From assembly GCF_026712245.1 (NCBI RefSeq), contig NZ_JAPPUY010000002.1:310001-374000 (forward strand): 64,000 nucleotides of DNA, read 5' to 3'. Of the stretch, positions 35,821 to 44,125 are shown piece by piece. A program made the translations under genes and the position numbers. Within the stretch, counting starts at the first letter, position 1. Each line of letters begins with the position of its first letter. The notes under the pieces are model-generated. The model did no database searches. It was not told where the DNA came from and saw nothing but the letters and a program-made list of their open reading frames with translations. This DNA is from Roseateles hydrophilus. Lineage in GTDB: Bacteria > Pseudomonadota > Gammaproteobacteria > Burkholderiales > Burkholderiaceae_C.

Positions 35821-38034
35821 ATGAAAGGCAAGTCCCATCCGACCAACGATCAGTCGTTGAACCCGTCCGGCAATGCCAGCATCCGTGACGTCATCGACCA
35901 GGTGGACAGCGCCCGCCGCCGCTTCGTGCAGGGCTCGGTGGGCTCCGCGGCGCTGGCGGCTGCCGGCGGTCTGAGCCTGGGCGGCCTGGTGAACACCGTG
36001 CAGGCGGCCCCGGTGGCGGCAGGCCCGGGCTTCCCCGGCATCGGCTTCGAGAGCATCCCGGCCGAGACGCGCGCCCGCAACGTGGCCGTGCATGGCGGCT
36101 CCGCGACCGCCGTCGTCGACCGCGTGACGGTGCCGGCCGGCTACACGGCCGAGCTGTTCGTAGCCTGGGGTGACCCCATCATGCCCGGCGGCCTGCCCTT
36201 CAGCGGCACGGCCAGCGAGACCGCTGCCGAGCAAGCCAAGCAGTACGGCATGCACACCGACGGCATGCACTTCTTCCCGTTCAACGGCACCGACGGCAAG
36301 CCCTCGTCCGAGCGCGGCCTGCTGGTGGCCAACAACGAGTACACGCACGAGGACATCCTGTTCACCGACGGCCAGGTCGGCGCCGGCTACACGCTGGCCA
36401 AGACGCGCAAGTCGCAGGCTGCACATGGCGTGTCCGTGGTGGAAGCCCGTCGCGTGGGCGGCAAGTGGCGCGTGGCCAAGACCTCGCTGTACGGCCGCCG
36501 CATCACCTCCAACACGCCCATGCGCATCGCCGGCCCGGCCGCGGGTCATGCGCTGATGCGCACGCGCGAGTTCGTCATCACCGACGCCGCCAGCATCGCC
36601 ACCGGCAACATGACCGACGGCACGACCTGCTTCGGCACGGTCAACAACTGCGCCCACGGCATCACGCCCTGGGGCACCTACCTGGCCTGCGAAGAAAACT
36701 GGAACGGCAACTTCGGCGGCACCGGCGCTGTCGACACCTCGGCCACGACCGAGATCGGCAAGCTCAACCTGCGCTACGGCGTCAGCGCCGGCGGCTTCGG
36801 CTACCGCTGGCACACCACGGACGCGCGCTGGGACGTGACGACCAACCCCAACGAGCCGCACCTGTTCGGCTGGGTGGTGGAGATCGACCCGTTCGACCCC
36901 AAGTCGGTGCCCGTCAAGCGCACGGCGCTGGGCCGCTTCAAGCACGAGAGCGCGCAGTACGTCGTCGACAAGAACGGCGATGTCGCGTTCTACATGGGTG
37001 ACGACGAGCGCAACGAGTACATCTACAAGTTCGTCTGCGCGGGCAAGTTCAACCCGACGAACAAGGCCGCCAACCGCAACCTGCTGGACAGCGGCACGCT
37101 GTACGTCGCGCGCTTCGACGGCAGCCTGGTGGGCGAGTGGCTGGCGCTGGTGCCGGGCACCGTCGGCAAGGACGGTGTCGCGCTGCGCAACAACCCGAAC
37201 TTTGCGGGCGCCAACGACGCCGAGGTGCAGGCCAAGATCCTGATCAAGACCCGCATGGCGGCCGATGCCGTGGGCGCCACGATGATGGACCGCCCCGAGT
37301 GGACGGGCGCCCGCCCGCGCATCGGCGGCTTCAGCGAGATCGAGGTCTACTGCACGCTGACCAACAACAACCGCCGCGGCACCAACACGCCCTCCGTCAA
37401 CCAGATCGACGGCAGTACCGGGGCCGGCGCCGCCCGCCCGCCGGTGGATGCGGCCAACCCCCGGGCCGACAACGTCTACGGCCACATCATCCGTTGGCGC
37501 GAATCTGGCCAGTCGGTGCGCGCGACGAGCTTCGCGTGGGACATCTTTGCGCAGGCCGGCGACACCGCCACGGCCAAGACGGCCCGGCCCACCAATGACT
37601 ACAAGGGCAACATCGTCGACGTGCCCGCCGGCAGCGCCGACTTCGGCGCCCCGGACGGCCTGTGGTTCGACTACTTCGGCCGCCTGTGGGTGCAGACCGA
37701 CCAGGTGGGCGACGGCTCGGGTGACTGGATCAACATCGGCGCCAACTGCATGGTCTGCGCCGACCCCAACACCGGCGAGATGCGCCGCTTCCTGACCGGC
37801 CCGAACAAGTGCGAAGTCACCGGCGTGACCATGACGCCGGACGGCAAGACCCTGTTCGTCGGCGTGCAGCACCCGGGCGAAGACGCGGTTGCCGCCAACC
37901 CGACGCAGTTCTCCAACTGGCCGCAAGGGCAGTGGAGCGTGGCTTCCGACGGCGTGACGCCGCTGGCCGCCGGCCGGCCGCGTTCCGGCGTCGTCGTCAT
38001 CACCAAGAACGACGGCGGCGTCATCGGCAGCTGA
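35821..38034 (+). CDS. PhoX-family alkaline phosphatase (Tat-exported)
   Basis: A 737-aa secreted phosphomonoesterase of the PhoX (DUF839) family, which uses iron and calcium. The N-terminus carries a twin-arginine signal at about 37-62 (RRRFVQGSVGSAALAAAGG). The mature part has family segments such as GTYLACEENWNGNF, SAQYVVDKNGDVAFYMGDD and DGLWFDYFGRLWVQTD. The ATG at 35821 follows AGGAG; a frame opening further upstream is unlikely. No clear Pho box was found in the 185-bp divergent space. A PEP-CTERM gene follows 27 bases downstream, probably in the same transcript. Confidence 0.93.
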   Translation: MKGKSHPTNDQSLNPSGNASIRDVIDQVDSARRRFVQGSVGSAALAAAGGLSLGGLVNTVQAAPVAAGPGFPGIGFESIPAETRARNVAVHGGSATAVVDRVTVPAGYTAELFVAWGDPIMPGGLPFSGTASETAAEQAKQYGMHTDGMHFFPFNGTDGKPSSERGLLVANNEYTHEDILFTDGQVGAGYTLAKTRKSQAAHGVSVVEARRVGGKWRVAKTSLYGRRITSNTPMRIAGPAAGHALMRTREFVITDAASIATGNMTDGTTCFGTVNNCAHGITPWGTYLACEENWNGNFGGTGAVDTSATTEIGKLNLRYGVSAGGFGYRWHTTDARWDVTTNPNEPHLFGWVVEIDPFDPKSVPVKRTALGRFKHESAQYVVDKNGDVAFYMGDDERNEYIYKFVCAGKFNPTNKAANRNLLDSGTLYVARFDGSLVGEWLALVPGTVGKDGVALRNNPNFAGANDAEVQAKILIKTRMAADAVGATMMDRPEWTGARPRIGGFSEIEVYCTLTNNNRRGTNTPSVNQIDGSTGAGAARPPVDAANPRADNVYGHIIRWRESGQSVRATSFAWDIFAQAGDTATAKTARPTNDYKGNIVDVPAGSADFGAPDGLWFDYFGRLWVQTDQVGDGSGDWINIGANCMVCADPNTGEMRRFLTGPNKCEVTGVTMTPDGKTLFVGVQHPGEDAVAANPTQFSNWPQGQWSVASDGVTPLAAGRPRSGVVVITKNDGGVIGS

Positions 38035-38061
38035 CCTCATCCTCCATTCAGGAACCTCATC

Positions 38062-38748
38062 ATGAAGACCTCTTTCGCCTCCCTGGCCCTGGTGGCCGCG
38101 CTCAGCGCCGCGGGCGTGGCCCACGCGTCGAGCATCGTGTCGACCACGGCCAGCTTCGCGCCGGTCAGCGTCGTCAACTTCGACGGCTACGACGGCCTGG
38201 CTGTCGACGCGTCCAAGCGCGTCTGGCTGGACAGCGACACGCTGTACGTCTCTGACGCTGCCTCGCTGCTCGGCGCCAACAACCAGGACCTCGCCGGCAA
38301 CGGCCTGTGGGGCGCGCGCGTGGGCGAGACAACGCCCACCGGCAGCGGCCATTTCCTGGCCGCCACCGGCCCGGTGCTGTTCAGCTTCTTCGGCGGCGCG
38401 CAGGCCCAGGTCGGCGCCTACTTCAACCTGAGCCAGCCGCTAGACGGCCTGAAGACGGCCACGCTGACGCTGACGGCCTACACCGCCGCCAACCAGGTGC
38501 TGGAGTCCTTCACCTACAAGGTCGACACCAGCTGGGACAGCTACAACGAGGGCATGTTCCTCGGCTTCTCGCGCGCCCAGGCCGACATCTACGGCTTCGG
38601 CATCACGGTCAGCGGCGGCCAGTCCCTGGTGCTGGACGACCTGCAGCTGAGCGCCGCACCGGTGCCCGAGCCGGCCAGCATCGCGCTGCTGGCCGCCGGC
38701 CTGGGTGTGGTGGGCGCCGCCGCCCGCCGCCGCGCACGCCGCGGCTGA
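38062..38748 (+). CDS. PEP-CTERM sorting-signal protein
   Basis: A 228-aa exported protein: signal peptide ([22 protein letters not shown]), a beta-rich middle of no recognised family, and the PEP-CTERM tail [20 protein letters not shown] followed by RRRARRG. Such tails are cut by an exosortase (EpsH/XrtA type), and the proteins usually associate with exopolysaccharide. No exosortase gene is in this window. It shares a probable operon with phoX and ends at a good terminator. Confidence 0.93.
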   Translation: MKTSFASLALVAALSAAGVAHASSIVSTTASFAPVSVVNFDGYDGLAVDASKRVWLDSDTLYVSDAASLLGANNQDLAGNGLWGARVGETTPTGSGHFLAATGPVLFSFFGGAQAQVGAYFNLSQPLDGLKTATLTLTAYTAANQVLESFTYKVDTSWDSYNEGMFLGFSRAQADIYGFGITVSGGQSLVLDDLQLSAAPVPEPASIALLAAGLGVVGAAARRRARRG

Positions 38749-38776
38749 TCGATCGACCCCTCTCCTGCATGCCGAC

Positions 38777-38806
38777 GGGGCCGCGCGTAAGCTGCGGCCC
38801 CGTTTT
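38777..38806 (+). terminator. Terminator after the PEP-CTERM gene
   Basis: GGGGCCGC pairs with GCGGCCCC around a 9-base loop, followed by GTTTT. It lies between the PEP-CTERM gene and the aldo/keto reductase start at 38826. Confidence 0.8.
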
Positions 38807-38825
38807 CACTCATCACCGCACCACC

Positions 38826-39809
38826 ATGCAATACCGCCGTCTCGGCCGCGCCGGCCTCCAGGTCTCGGAACTGTCGCTGGGCTCCTGGGTCACGTACCAC
38901 AACCAGGTCGACACCAAGGCCGCCACCGAGATGCTGGCCGCGGCGTTTGATGCCGGCATCAACTTCTTCGACAACGCCGAGGTCTACGCCCAGGGCGAGA
39001 GCGAGGTCGTGATGGGCCAGGCCTTCAAGGCGCTGGGCTGGAACCGCCTCGACTACATCGTCTCCAGCAAGTACTTCTGGGGCTTGAGCCGCGATGGCGT
39101 GACCACCACCAACCGCAAGGACACGCTGAACCGCAAGTACCTGATGCAGGCCGTGGACGGCTCGCTCAAGCGCCTGCAGCTGGACCACATCGACCTGATC
39201 TACTGCCACCGGCCCGACCCGCACACGCCCATCGAGGAGACCGTGTGGGCCATGAGCGACCTGATCCGCCAGGGCAAGGCGCTGTACTGGGGCACGAGCG
39301 AGTGGAGCGCCGCCGACATCCGCGCGGCCTGGGACATCGCCGAGCGCCACCACCTGCACAAACCGGTCGTCGAGCAGCCGCAGTACCACCTGTTCCACCG
39401 CAAGCGCGTGGAGCAGGAGTACGCGCGGCTGTACGAGGACATCGGCCTGGGCCTCACCACCTGGAGCCCGCTGGCCTCCGGCCTGCTGACGGGCAAGTAC
39501 CGCGGCGGCATCCCCGACGGCAGCCGCGGCGCGCTGGAGAGCATGGGTTGGATGCGTGAGCAGCTGCAGGACCCGGCGCGCAACGCGGCGGTGGGCCAGC
39601 TGGCCGACATCGCGGCGGAACTCGGCTGCAACACGGCGCAGCTGGCGATTGCGTGGGTCAACCGCAACCCGCGCGTGTCCACCGTCATCCTGGGGGCCAG
39701 CCGCATCGAGCAGCTGCGCGACAACCTCGGCGCCCTGGCCGTGACGCCCCAGCTCACGCCGGACATCGTGGCCCGCATCGAGGCCGTCACGGCGCCGCTG
39801 GCGCGCTGA
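38826..39809 (+). CDS. Aldo/keto reductase, Kv-beta-like (AKR6 type)
   Basis: The 327-aa NADPH-dependent oxidoreductase has the AKR tetrad in [13 protein letters not shown] (Asp, Tyr), IVSSKYFWG (Lys) and [13 protein letters not shown] (His), and the cofactor region [17 protein letters not shown] near the C-terminus. Strong similarity of the opening [21 protein letters not shown] to the potassium-channel beta-subunit subgroup is apparent. The substrate is unknown. The ATG at 38826 begins this segment; the open frame extends far upstream antisense-like and is not coding. It ends 3 bases from the convergent kinase gene. Confidence 0.93.
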   Translation: MQYRRLGRAGLQVSELSLGSWVTYHNQVDTKAATEMLAAAFDAGINFFDNAEVYAQGESEVVMGQAFKALGWNRLDYIVSSKYFWGLSRDGVTTTNRKDTLNRKYLMQAVDGSLKRLQLDHIDLIYCHRPDPHTPIEETVWAMSDLIRQGKALYWGTSEWSAADIRAAWDIAERHHLHKPVVEQPQYHLFHRKRVEQEYARLYEDIGLGLTTWSPLASGLLTGKYRGGIPDGSRGALESMGWMREQLQDPARNAAVGQLADIAAELGCNTAQLAIAWVNRNPRVSTVILGASRIEQLRDNLGALAVTPQLTPDIVARIEAVTAPLAR

Positions 39810-39812
39810 GGC

Positions 39813-41942
39813 TCAGCCTGGGCCGGCCGGGCCCGTCACCGGCACCCACACGCGAAACCGCGTGCCTTCGCCCGGGGCTGACTGCACCTCGATGCGGCCG
39901 CCGTGCTTCTGCACGATGGAGAAGGACATCGACAGCCCCAGCCCCGTGCCCTGGCCGACCGGCTTGGTGGTGAAGAAGGGTTCGAAGATGCGGCGCTGGA
40001 CTTCCTGCGACATGCCGCAGCCATCGTCGGCCACCTCGACGCAGGCCCAGTCGCGGCCATCGACGCTGTGCAGCGCGCTGGCCAGCGTGATGTTGCCGCG
40101 CCGCTCCGTGGGCATCGCGTGCGCAGCGTTGACGATGAGGTTCATGAACACCTGGTTGAGCTGGCCGGCCAGGCAGCGCACCGGCGGCAGCGTGCCGTAC
40201 TGGCGGTGCACGTCGGCGCGGTACTTGACCTCGTTCATGACGACGTTGAGCGTGGACTCCAGGCCTTGATTGAGGTCGGCGTCCTGCCAGTCGGCGTGGT
40301 CCACGCGTGAGAAGTCCTTCAGGTCCTGCACGATCTTGCGCACGCGGGACAGGCCGTCCTCGCTGTCGTCCAGCAGGCAGGGCAGGTCTTCGGCAATGAA
40401 TTCCAGGTCGGCAGCCTGCTTCAACGCCGCCAGTTCCGCATCGAGCGGCTCGTGCTCGCGGCTGACGTAGGCCTGGGTCAATGCCATCAGCTGCTCGACG
40501 TAGCGACGCAGCGTTCCCAGGTTGGAGTTGACGAAGCCGATGGGGTTGTTGATCTCGTGGGCAACGCCGGCCGCAAGCTGGCCGATGGAGGCCATCTTCT
40601 CGCTCTGCAGCAGCTGGTTCTGCGCTTCTTCGAGCCGCGCGTTGGTTTCCTGGATGTTGCGGTAGTTCTGCACCAGCTCTTCCTGGGCGCGCAGCACCTC
40701 GGTGCGGTCTTGCAGCAGCCACCACATGCCGGGCGAGCTGCCCGCCGGGTTGGACGCGTAGCCGATCAGCTGCACCCAGATGCGCCGGCCCGTCCAGGTT
40801 TGCAGCCACATCTCGTGCACCAGCGATGTGCCGGCGCGCAGCGCGCTGTTGGCCAGCCGGCCGAGGTCGTGGAAGTCGTTGTCATCGAGGAAGAAGCGCC
40901 GCATGGGCATCTCGGCGACGCTGATGTCGTCGGGCAGCTCCAGGATCTGCGCGAACTTCTTGTTGCTGCGCGCGACCTGCAGCTGGCGTGTGGCGGCGAT
41001 GCCCACCGACGCGTTCTCCAGGAAGGCTTCGAGCTCCTGGTGCGTCAGGCGCAGCTCGGCGGTGCGTTGCGCAACGATGGACTCCAGTTCGGCGTGGTGG
41101 CGCCGCAGCTGTTCCTCGACCTCGTGGCGTGCCGTGACGTCCTGCAGCGTCTCGATGGCGCCCATCAGCTGCCCGCCAATGCCACGCAGCGGCGCGGCCG
41201 TCACGTACAGCCACCGCCCGCTCGGGCCCAGCTGAGGGAAGAAGCCTTCGTAGGCGTAGCTGTCGGGCAGCAGCGGCGACTGGTTCAGCGCCAGGCCGTA
41301 GTGCAGCGGGCCCTCGGTCTCGACGCAGCCGTCCACGATGAGCTCCGCGAGCATGGGCCGCTGCTCGGCGTAGAACGCGCGCCAGGTGTCGTCCTCGCCC
41401 AGCATCTGGCTGGAGCTGCGGCCGGTCAGCTGCGCACAGGCCGCGTTCCAGTGCGTGACGCGATGGTTGCTGTCGATCACGTAGCTGGCCACCGGGCCGT
41501 TCTCGACGATCTGATACATCACGCGGCCGACTTCGAGCAGGCTGTTCTGCACGTGCCGCATGTCGCTGAGGTCTTGGCAGGTCAGCAGCGCCAGCGGCGC
41601 GCCGTTGTCGGCGTACAGGCGCCGTGCGGTGATCTCCAGATGGCGGCTGCTGCCGCTGGCGCTGACGGCCTCGACCTCCATGGTCGGCAGGGCGCCTTCG
41701 CAGTCCAGGCAGCGCTGGCCGTAGTCCCGCAGCGCGGCTTGCTGGTCGGGCGCGGCCCAGGCCTCGGGCGCGAGTTGCTGCAGTTCGGCCTGGTTGCGCC
41801 CCAGCAGGCGCAGCATGGCGTCGTTGGCGAACGTGATGTGCTGCCCGTTGTGAACCAGCAGCGGCGCGCTGACAGCCTCCAACCCCGCCTGCAGTGCAGC
41901 AGGCAAGAGCTGGACGGGCGCGAGGGGCAGGGCGGCGTTCAT
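39813..41942 (-). CDS. PAS-domain sensor histidine kinase (soluble)
   Basis: A 709-aa kinase without membrane helices. Two PAS-like sensor modules (about 15-130 and 135-270) and a third (about 300-420) are followed by a coiled-coil. HisKA comes next with the phospho-histidine in AAGVAHEINNPIGFVNSNL, then HATPase with NAAHAMPTERRG, DDGCGMSQEVQRRIFEPFFTTK and GTGLGLSMSFSIVQKHGG. The H-box layout resembles the ZraS/two-component family of bacterial soluble kinases. Two response-regulator genes lie directly upstream in the same direction, 2 and 19 bases apart, so this is a kinase-last operon. Confidence 0.93.
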   Translation of the reverse strand: MNAALPLAPVQLLPAALQAGLEAVSAPLLVHNGQHITFANDAMLRLLGRNQAELQQLAPEAWAAPDQQAALRDYGQRCLDCEGALPTMEVEAVSASGSSRHLEITARRLYADNGAPLALLTCQDLSDMRHVQNSLLEVGRVMYQIVENGPVASYVIDSNHRVTHWNAACAQLTGRSSSQMLGEDDTWRAFYAEQRPMLAELIVDGCVETEGPLHYGLALNQSPLLPDSYAYEGFFPQLGPSGRWLYVTAAPLRGIGGQLMGAIETLQDVTARHEVEEQLRRHHAELESIVAQRTAELRLTHQELEAFLENASVGIAATRQLQVARSNKKFAQILELPDDISVAEMPMRRFFLDDNDFHDLGRLANSALRAGTSLVHEMWLQTWTGRRIWVQLIGYASNPAGSSPGMWWLLQDRTEVLRAQEELVQNYRNIQETNARLEEAQNQLLQSEKMASIGQLAAGVAHEINNPIGFVNSNLGTLRRYVEQLMALTQAYVSREHEPLDAELAALKQAADLEFIAEDLPCLLDDSEDGLSRVRKIVQDLKDFSRVDHADWQDADLNQGLESTLNVVMNEVKYRADVHRQYGTLPPVRCLAGQLNQVFMNLIVNAAHAMPTERRGNITLASALHSVDGRDWACVEVADDGCGMSQEVQRRIFEPFFTTKPVGQGTGLGLSMSFSIVQKHGGRIEVQSAPGEGTRFRVWVPVTGPAGPG

Positions 41943-41944
41943 GG

Positions 41945-42529
41945 TCAGAGCGCCGAGGCGCCGGTGGGGTCGAGCACGTAGGCACCGTCACTGGTCCACT
42001 GCACGCGCGTGATGCCGGGTTCCATGCGCTCCAGGCGGCGCCGTTCGGCCTCCTGCGGGCTCAGCGAGCCCAGTGCCAGCAGCTGGCGTTCGGCCAACAG
42101 GCCCAGCTCGACGCGGCGGCGGTACTCGTCGAGCTGTTCGCGCACCGCGTTCTTGAGCTCCGCTTCGTTCCACGGCTTGGACAGGAACAGCGCGATGCGG
42201 GCCAGGTTGATCGCGTCGGTGAGCCCGTCGAAGTCCGCGTGGGCGGAGAGCATCAGGCGGCTGCAGTCCGGCTGCAGGGTGCGCAGCGCGGCGAGGAACT
42301 GCGCGCCGTTCATCGCCGGCATGCGGAAGTCGCTGATGCACAGGGCAAAGGACTGCTCGCGGGCGCGCGCGAGCGCCAGGGCCGGCTCGGTGAAGGTCTC
42401 GACGTGCAGTGGCGCCCACAGGCCGTCCGCCGTGCCGCTGCGCAGCGTGCGCAGCAAGGCCTGCAGGATGGCCGGCTCGTCATCAACGAGCATCACGTGG
42501 TGAGACGGGGGGCGGGGGGTGGCAGGCAT
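41945..42529 (-). CDS. Response regulator, receiver domain plus short tail
   Basis: A 194-aa protein with a receiver domain (about 12-130: acidic DDEP pocket, phospho-acceptor D in CISDFRMPAMNG, then LSAHAD and LSKPWNEAELKNAV) and a C-terminal 60 residues that are helical and then carry a small beta segment (GITRVQWTSDGAYVLDPTGA) of no known output family. The probable partner is the kinase encoded 2 bases downstream. The ATG at 42529 begins MPATPRPPSHHVMLVDDEP; an upstream ATG at 42631 would overlap the preceding gene. Confidence 0.9.
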   Translation of the reverse strand: MPATPRPPSHHVMLVDDEPAILQALLRTLRSGTADGLWAPLHVETFTEPALALARAREQSFALCISDFRMPAMNGAQFLAALRTLQPDCSRLMLSAHADFDGLTDAINLARIALFLSKPWNEAELKNAVREQLDEYRRRVELGLLAERQLLALGSLSPQEAERRRLERMEPGITRVQWTSDGAYVLDPTGASAL

Positions 42530-42548
42530 TGCAGACCTCTTCAGGCAG

Positions 42549-43883
42549 TCATGACGGCACCGCAGCAGTTGCCGCAGGGGGGACGCGGATCTGGAACGCG
42601 ATGTCCAGGCCTTCGCGCCGCACCAGGTCACGGATGGTGTTGATCACGCCGGGCTCGAACACAAAGCCTGACGCCAGCAGCAGCGTGCCTTGCGGGCTGA
42701 GCAGGTCCTGCGCCATCACCATGCCGGGCTTCAGGTCGGCGGCGCTGACCTGGATCTGGCTGGGGGCGGGCGCTGGCGCGGTGCTCATCAACTGCTCGAA
42801 GGCGTCGATGACGATGGGCGCGAAGCGTGTGCCCGACAGCCCGCGCAGCACGGCGCGAGCGCTGTCGGCGTCGTGACGGCGCTCGCTGAGACGGCCTGCC
42901 TGCAGGCCCTCGAAGGCCGCTGCCAGCCCGACCGCCTGCGCCGCCAGTGACAGTTCCTCGCCGCGCAGCCCATCCGGGAAGCCCATGCCGTCGACGCGCT
43001 CCTGGTGCGAGCGCACCAGGCGCGCGGCGCCGCGCAGGCCGGTCAGCGGCATCAGCGCCGCCTCGCCGAGCAGGGTGTAGCGACGGTAGAGCACCAGGTC
43101 GTCGCCGCGCATCAGCGAGACCGGCTTGCGCAGCAGTGCGTCGGGCAGGCCGATCTTGCCCACCTCGTGCAACAGGCCAGCGGCGTAGCAGTCGTCCTGC
43201 TCTGCAGCGGGCAGATTCAGCGCCACGGCCAGGCGCCGGGCCAGCTGGCCGACGCGTTCGGTGTAGCCCGCCCGGCCGGCCTCGCGCAGCTCCATCAGGC
43301 CGGCGAACACCTTGATCGACAGCAGGAAGTTCTCGCGCAGGTCGCCGAAGGCGCGCTCCAGCATGTCGTTCACCTGCGACAACTCTGCCGTGCGCGCCGC
43401 CACGCGGCGCTCCAGCTCCTGGTTGTGCGCCTGCGTCAGGGCCTGGAGGCGGCGATTCTCCTCACGCAGCCGGGCCCGCTCCAGACCTTCGCGAACGGCC
43501 AGCAGCAGCTCCTGGTCGTCCCACGGCTTGGAGATGTAGCGCTGGATCTCGCCCTGGTTGATGGCCGCAATCGTGGAGCCGATGTCGGCATAGCCCGTCA
43601 GCAGCAGCCGTGCGACGTCGGGCCAGCGCTGGCACACCGACTGCAGCAACTGCGCGCCATTCATGCCGGGCATGCGCATGTCCGACAGCACCAGGTCCAC
43701 CTTCTCGTGCTCCAGCATCTGAAGCGCGGCCTCGCCGCTTTCGGCCAGCAGGATGCGGTGGCCCAGCGGGCGGAACAGCCGCCGCAGGGCGCTGAGGATG
43801 CCGGGCTCGTCGTCCACGAACAGCAGCGTGCACGGTGCTGACGTGGCGGAGGACGGGGCGGCGGGTGCGAGGGGGGAATCCAT
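42549..43883 (-). CDS. Response regulator with degenerate HD-GYP domain
   Basis: A 444-aa protein: receiver domain (about 18-130, D68 in LSDMRMPGMNG, K119 in ISKPWD), a coiled-coil linker (about 135-180), and an HD-GYP-like domain (about 185-335). The metal ligands expected for HD-GYP c-di-GMP phosphodiesterases are mostly changed: HD is H239-E240, the HPxxG histidine is Y269, HHE is H293-Q294-E295, and GYP is G301-F302-P303. The late VxDxxDAL aspartates are also lost. The last 90 residues form an extra segment of unknown role. Catalytic loss is likely. It starts the operon with the second regulator and the kinase. Confidence 0.88.
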   Translation of the reverse strand: MDSPLAPAAPSSATSAPCTLLFVDDEPGILSALRRLFRPLGHRILLAESGEAALQMLEHEKVDLVLSDMRMPGMNGAQLLQSVCQRWPDVARLLLTGYADIGSTIAAINQGEIQRYISKPWDDQELLLAVREGLERARLREENRRLQALTQAHNQELERRVAARTAELSQVNDMLERAFGDLRENFLLSIKVFAGLMELREAGRAGYTERVGQLARRLAVALNLPAAEQDDCYAAGLLHEVGKIGLPDALLRKPVSLMRGDDLVLYRRYTLLGEAALMPLTGLRGAARLVRSHQERVDGMGFPDGLRGEELSLAAQAVGLAAAFEGLQAGRLSERRHDADSARAVLRGLSGTRFAPIVIDAFEQLMSTAPAPAPSQIQVSAADLKPGMVMAQDLLSPQGTLLLASGFVFEPGVINTIRDLVRREGLDIAFQIRVPPAATAAVPS

Positions 43884-43949
43884 GAGGAACTCCGTGTGCC
43901 CCGGAGTGAAGGAACAGGCTGAGCCGGGGCGTGGCCACAGTGTCCAGCA

Positions 43950-43985
43950 AATTGATAGAAGTGATGCTTCGCGAATTGATAAAAG
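43950..43985. repeat. Direct repeat AATTGATARAAG, two copies
   Basis: Two 12-base words (43950-43961 and 43974-43985) differing at one base, 24 bases apart. They lie in the AT-richer stretch between the divergent HD-GYP regulator gene (start 43883) and the propeller-GGDEF gene. A regulator binding site is possible. Confidence 0.6.
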
Positions 43986-44125
43986 CGAGGGCGAGCATCG
44001 ACTAGTTCACACCTTGCGCCGCCGCGGGCGTTGCGTGGCAGAGAGGGGGGAGTTTTCCCGTGCGGGCTTGTGCCGTCCCGGGCTGTCGGTGGCGTCACGG
44101 AGAATGCTGCGCCATGAGGGCGTCC

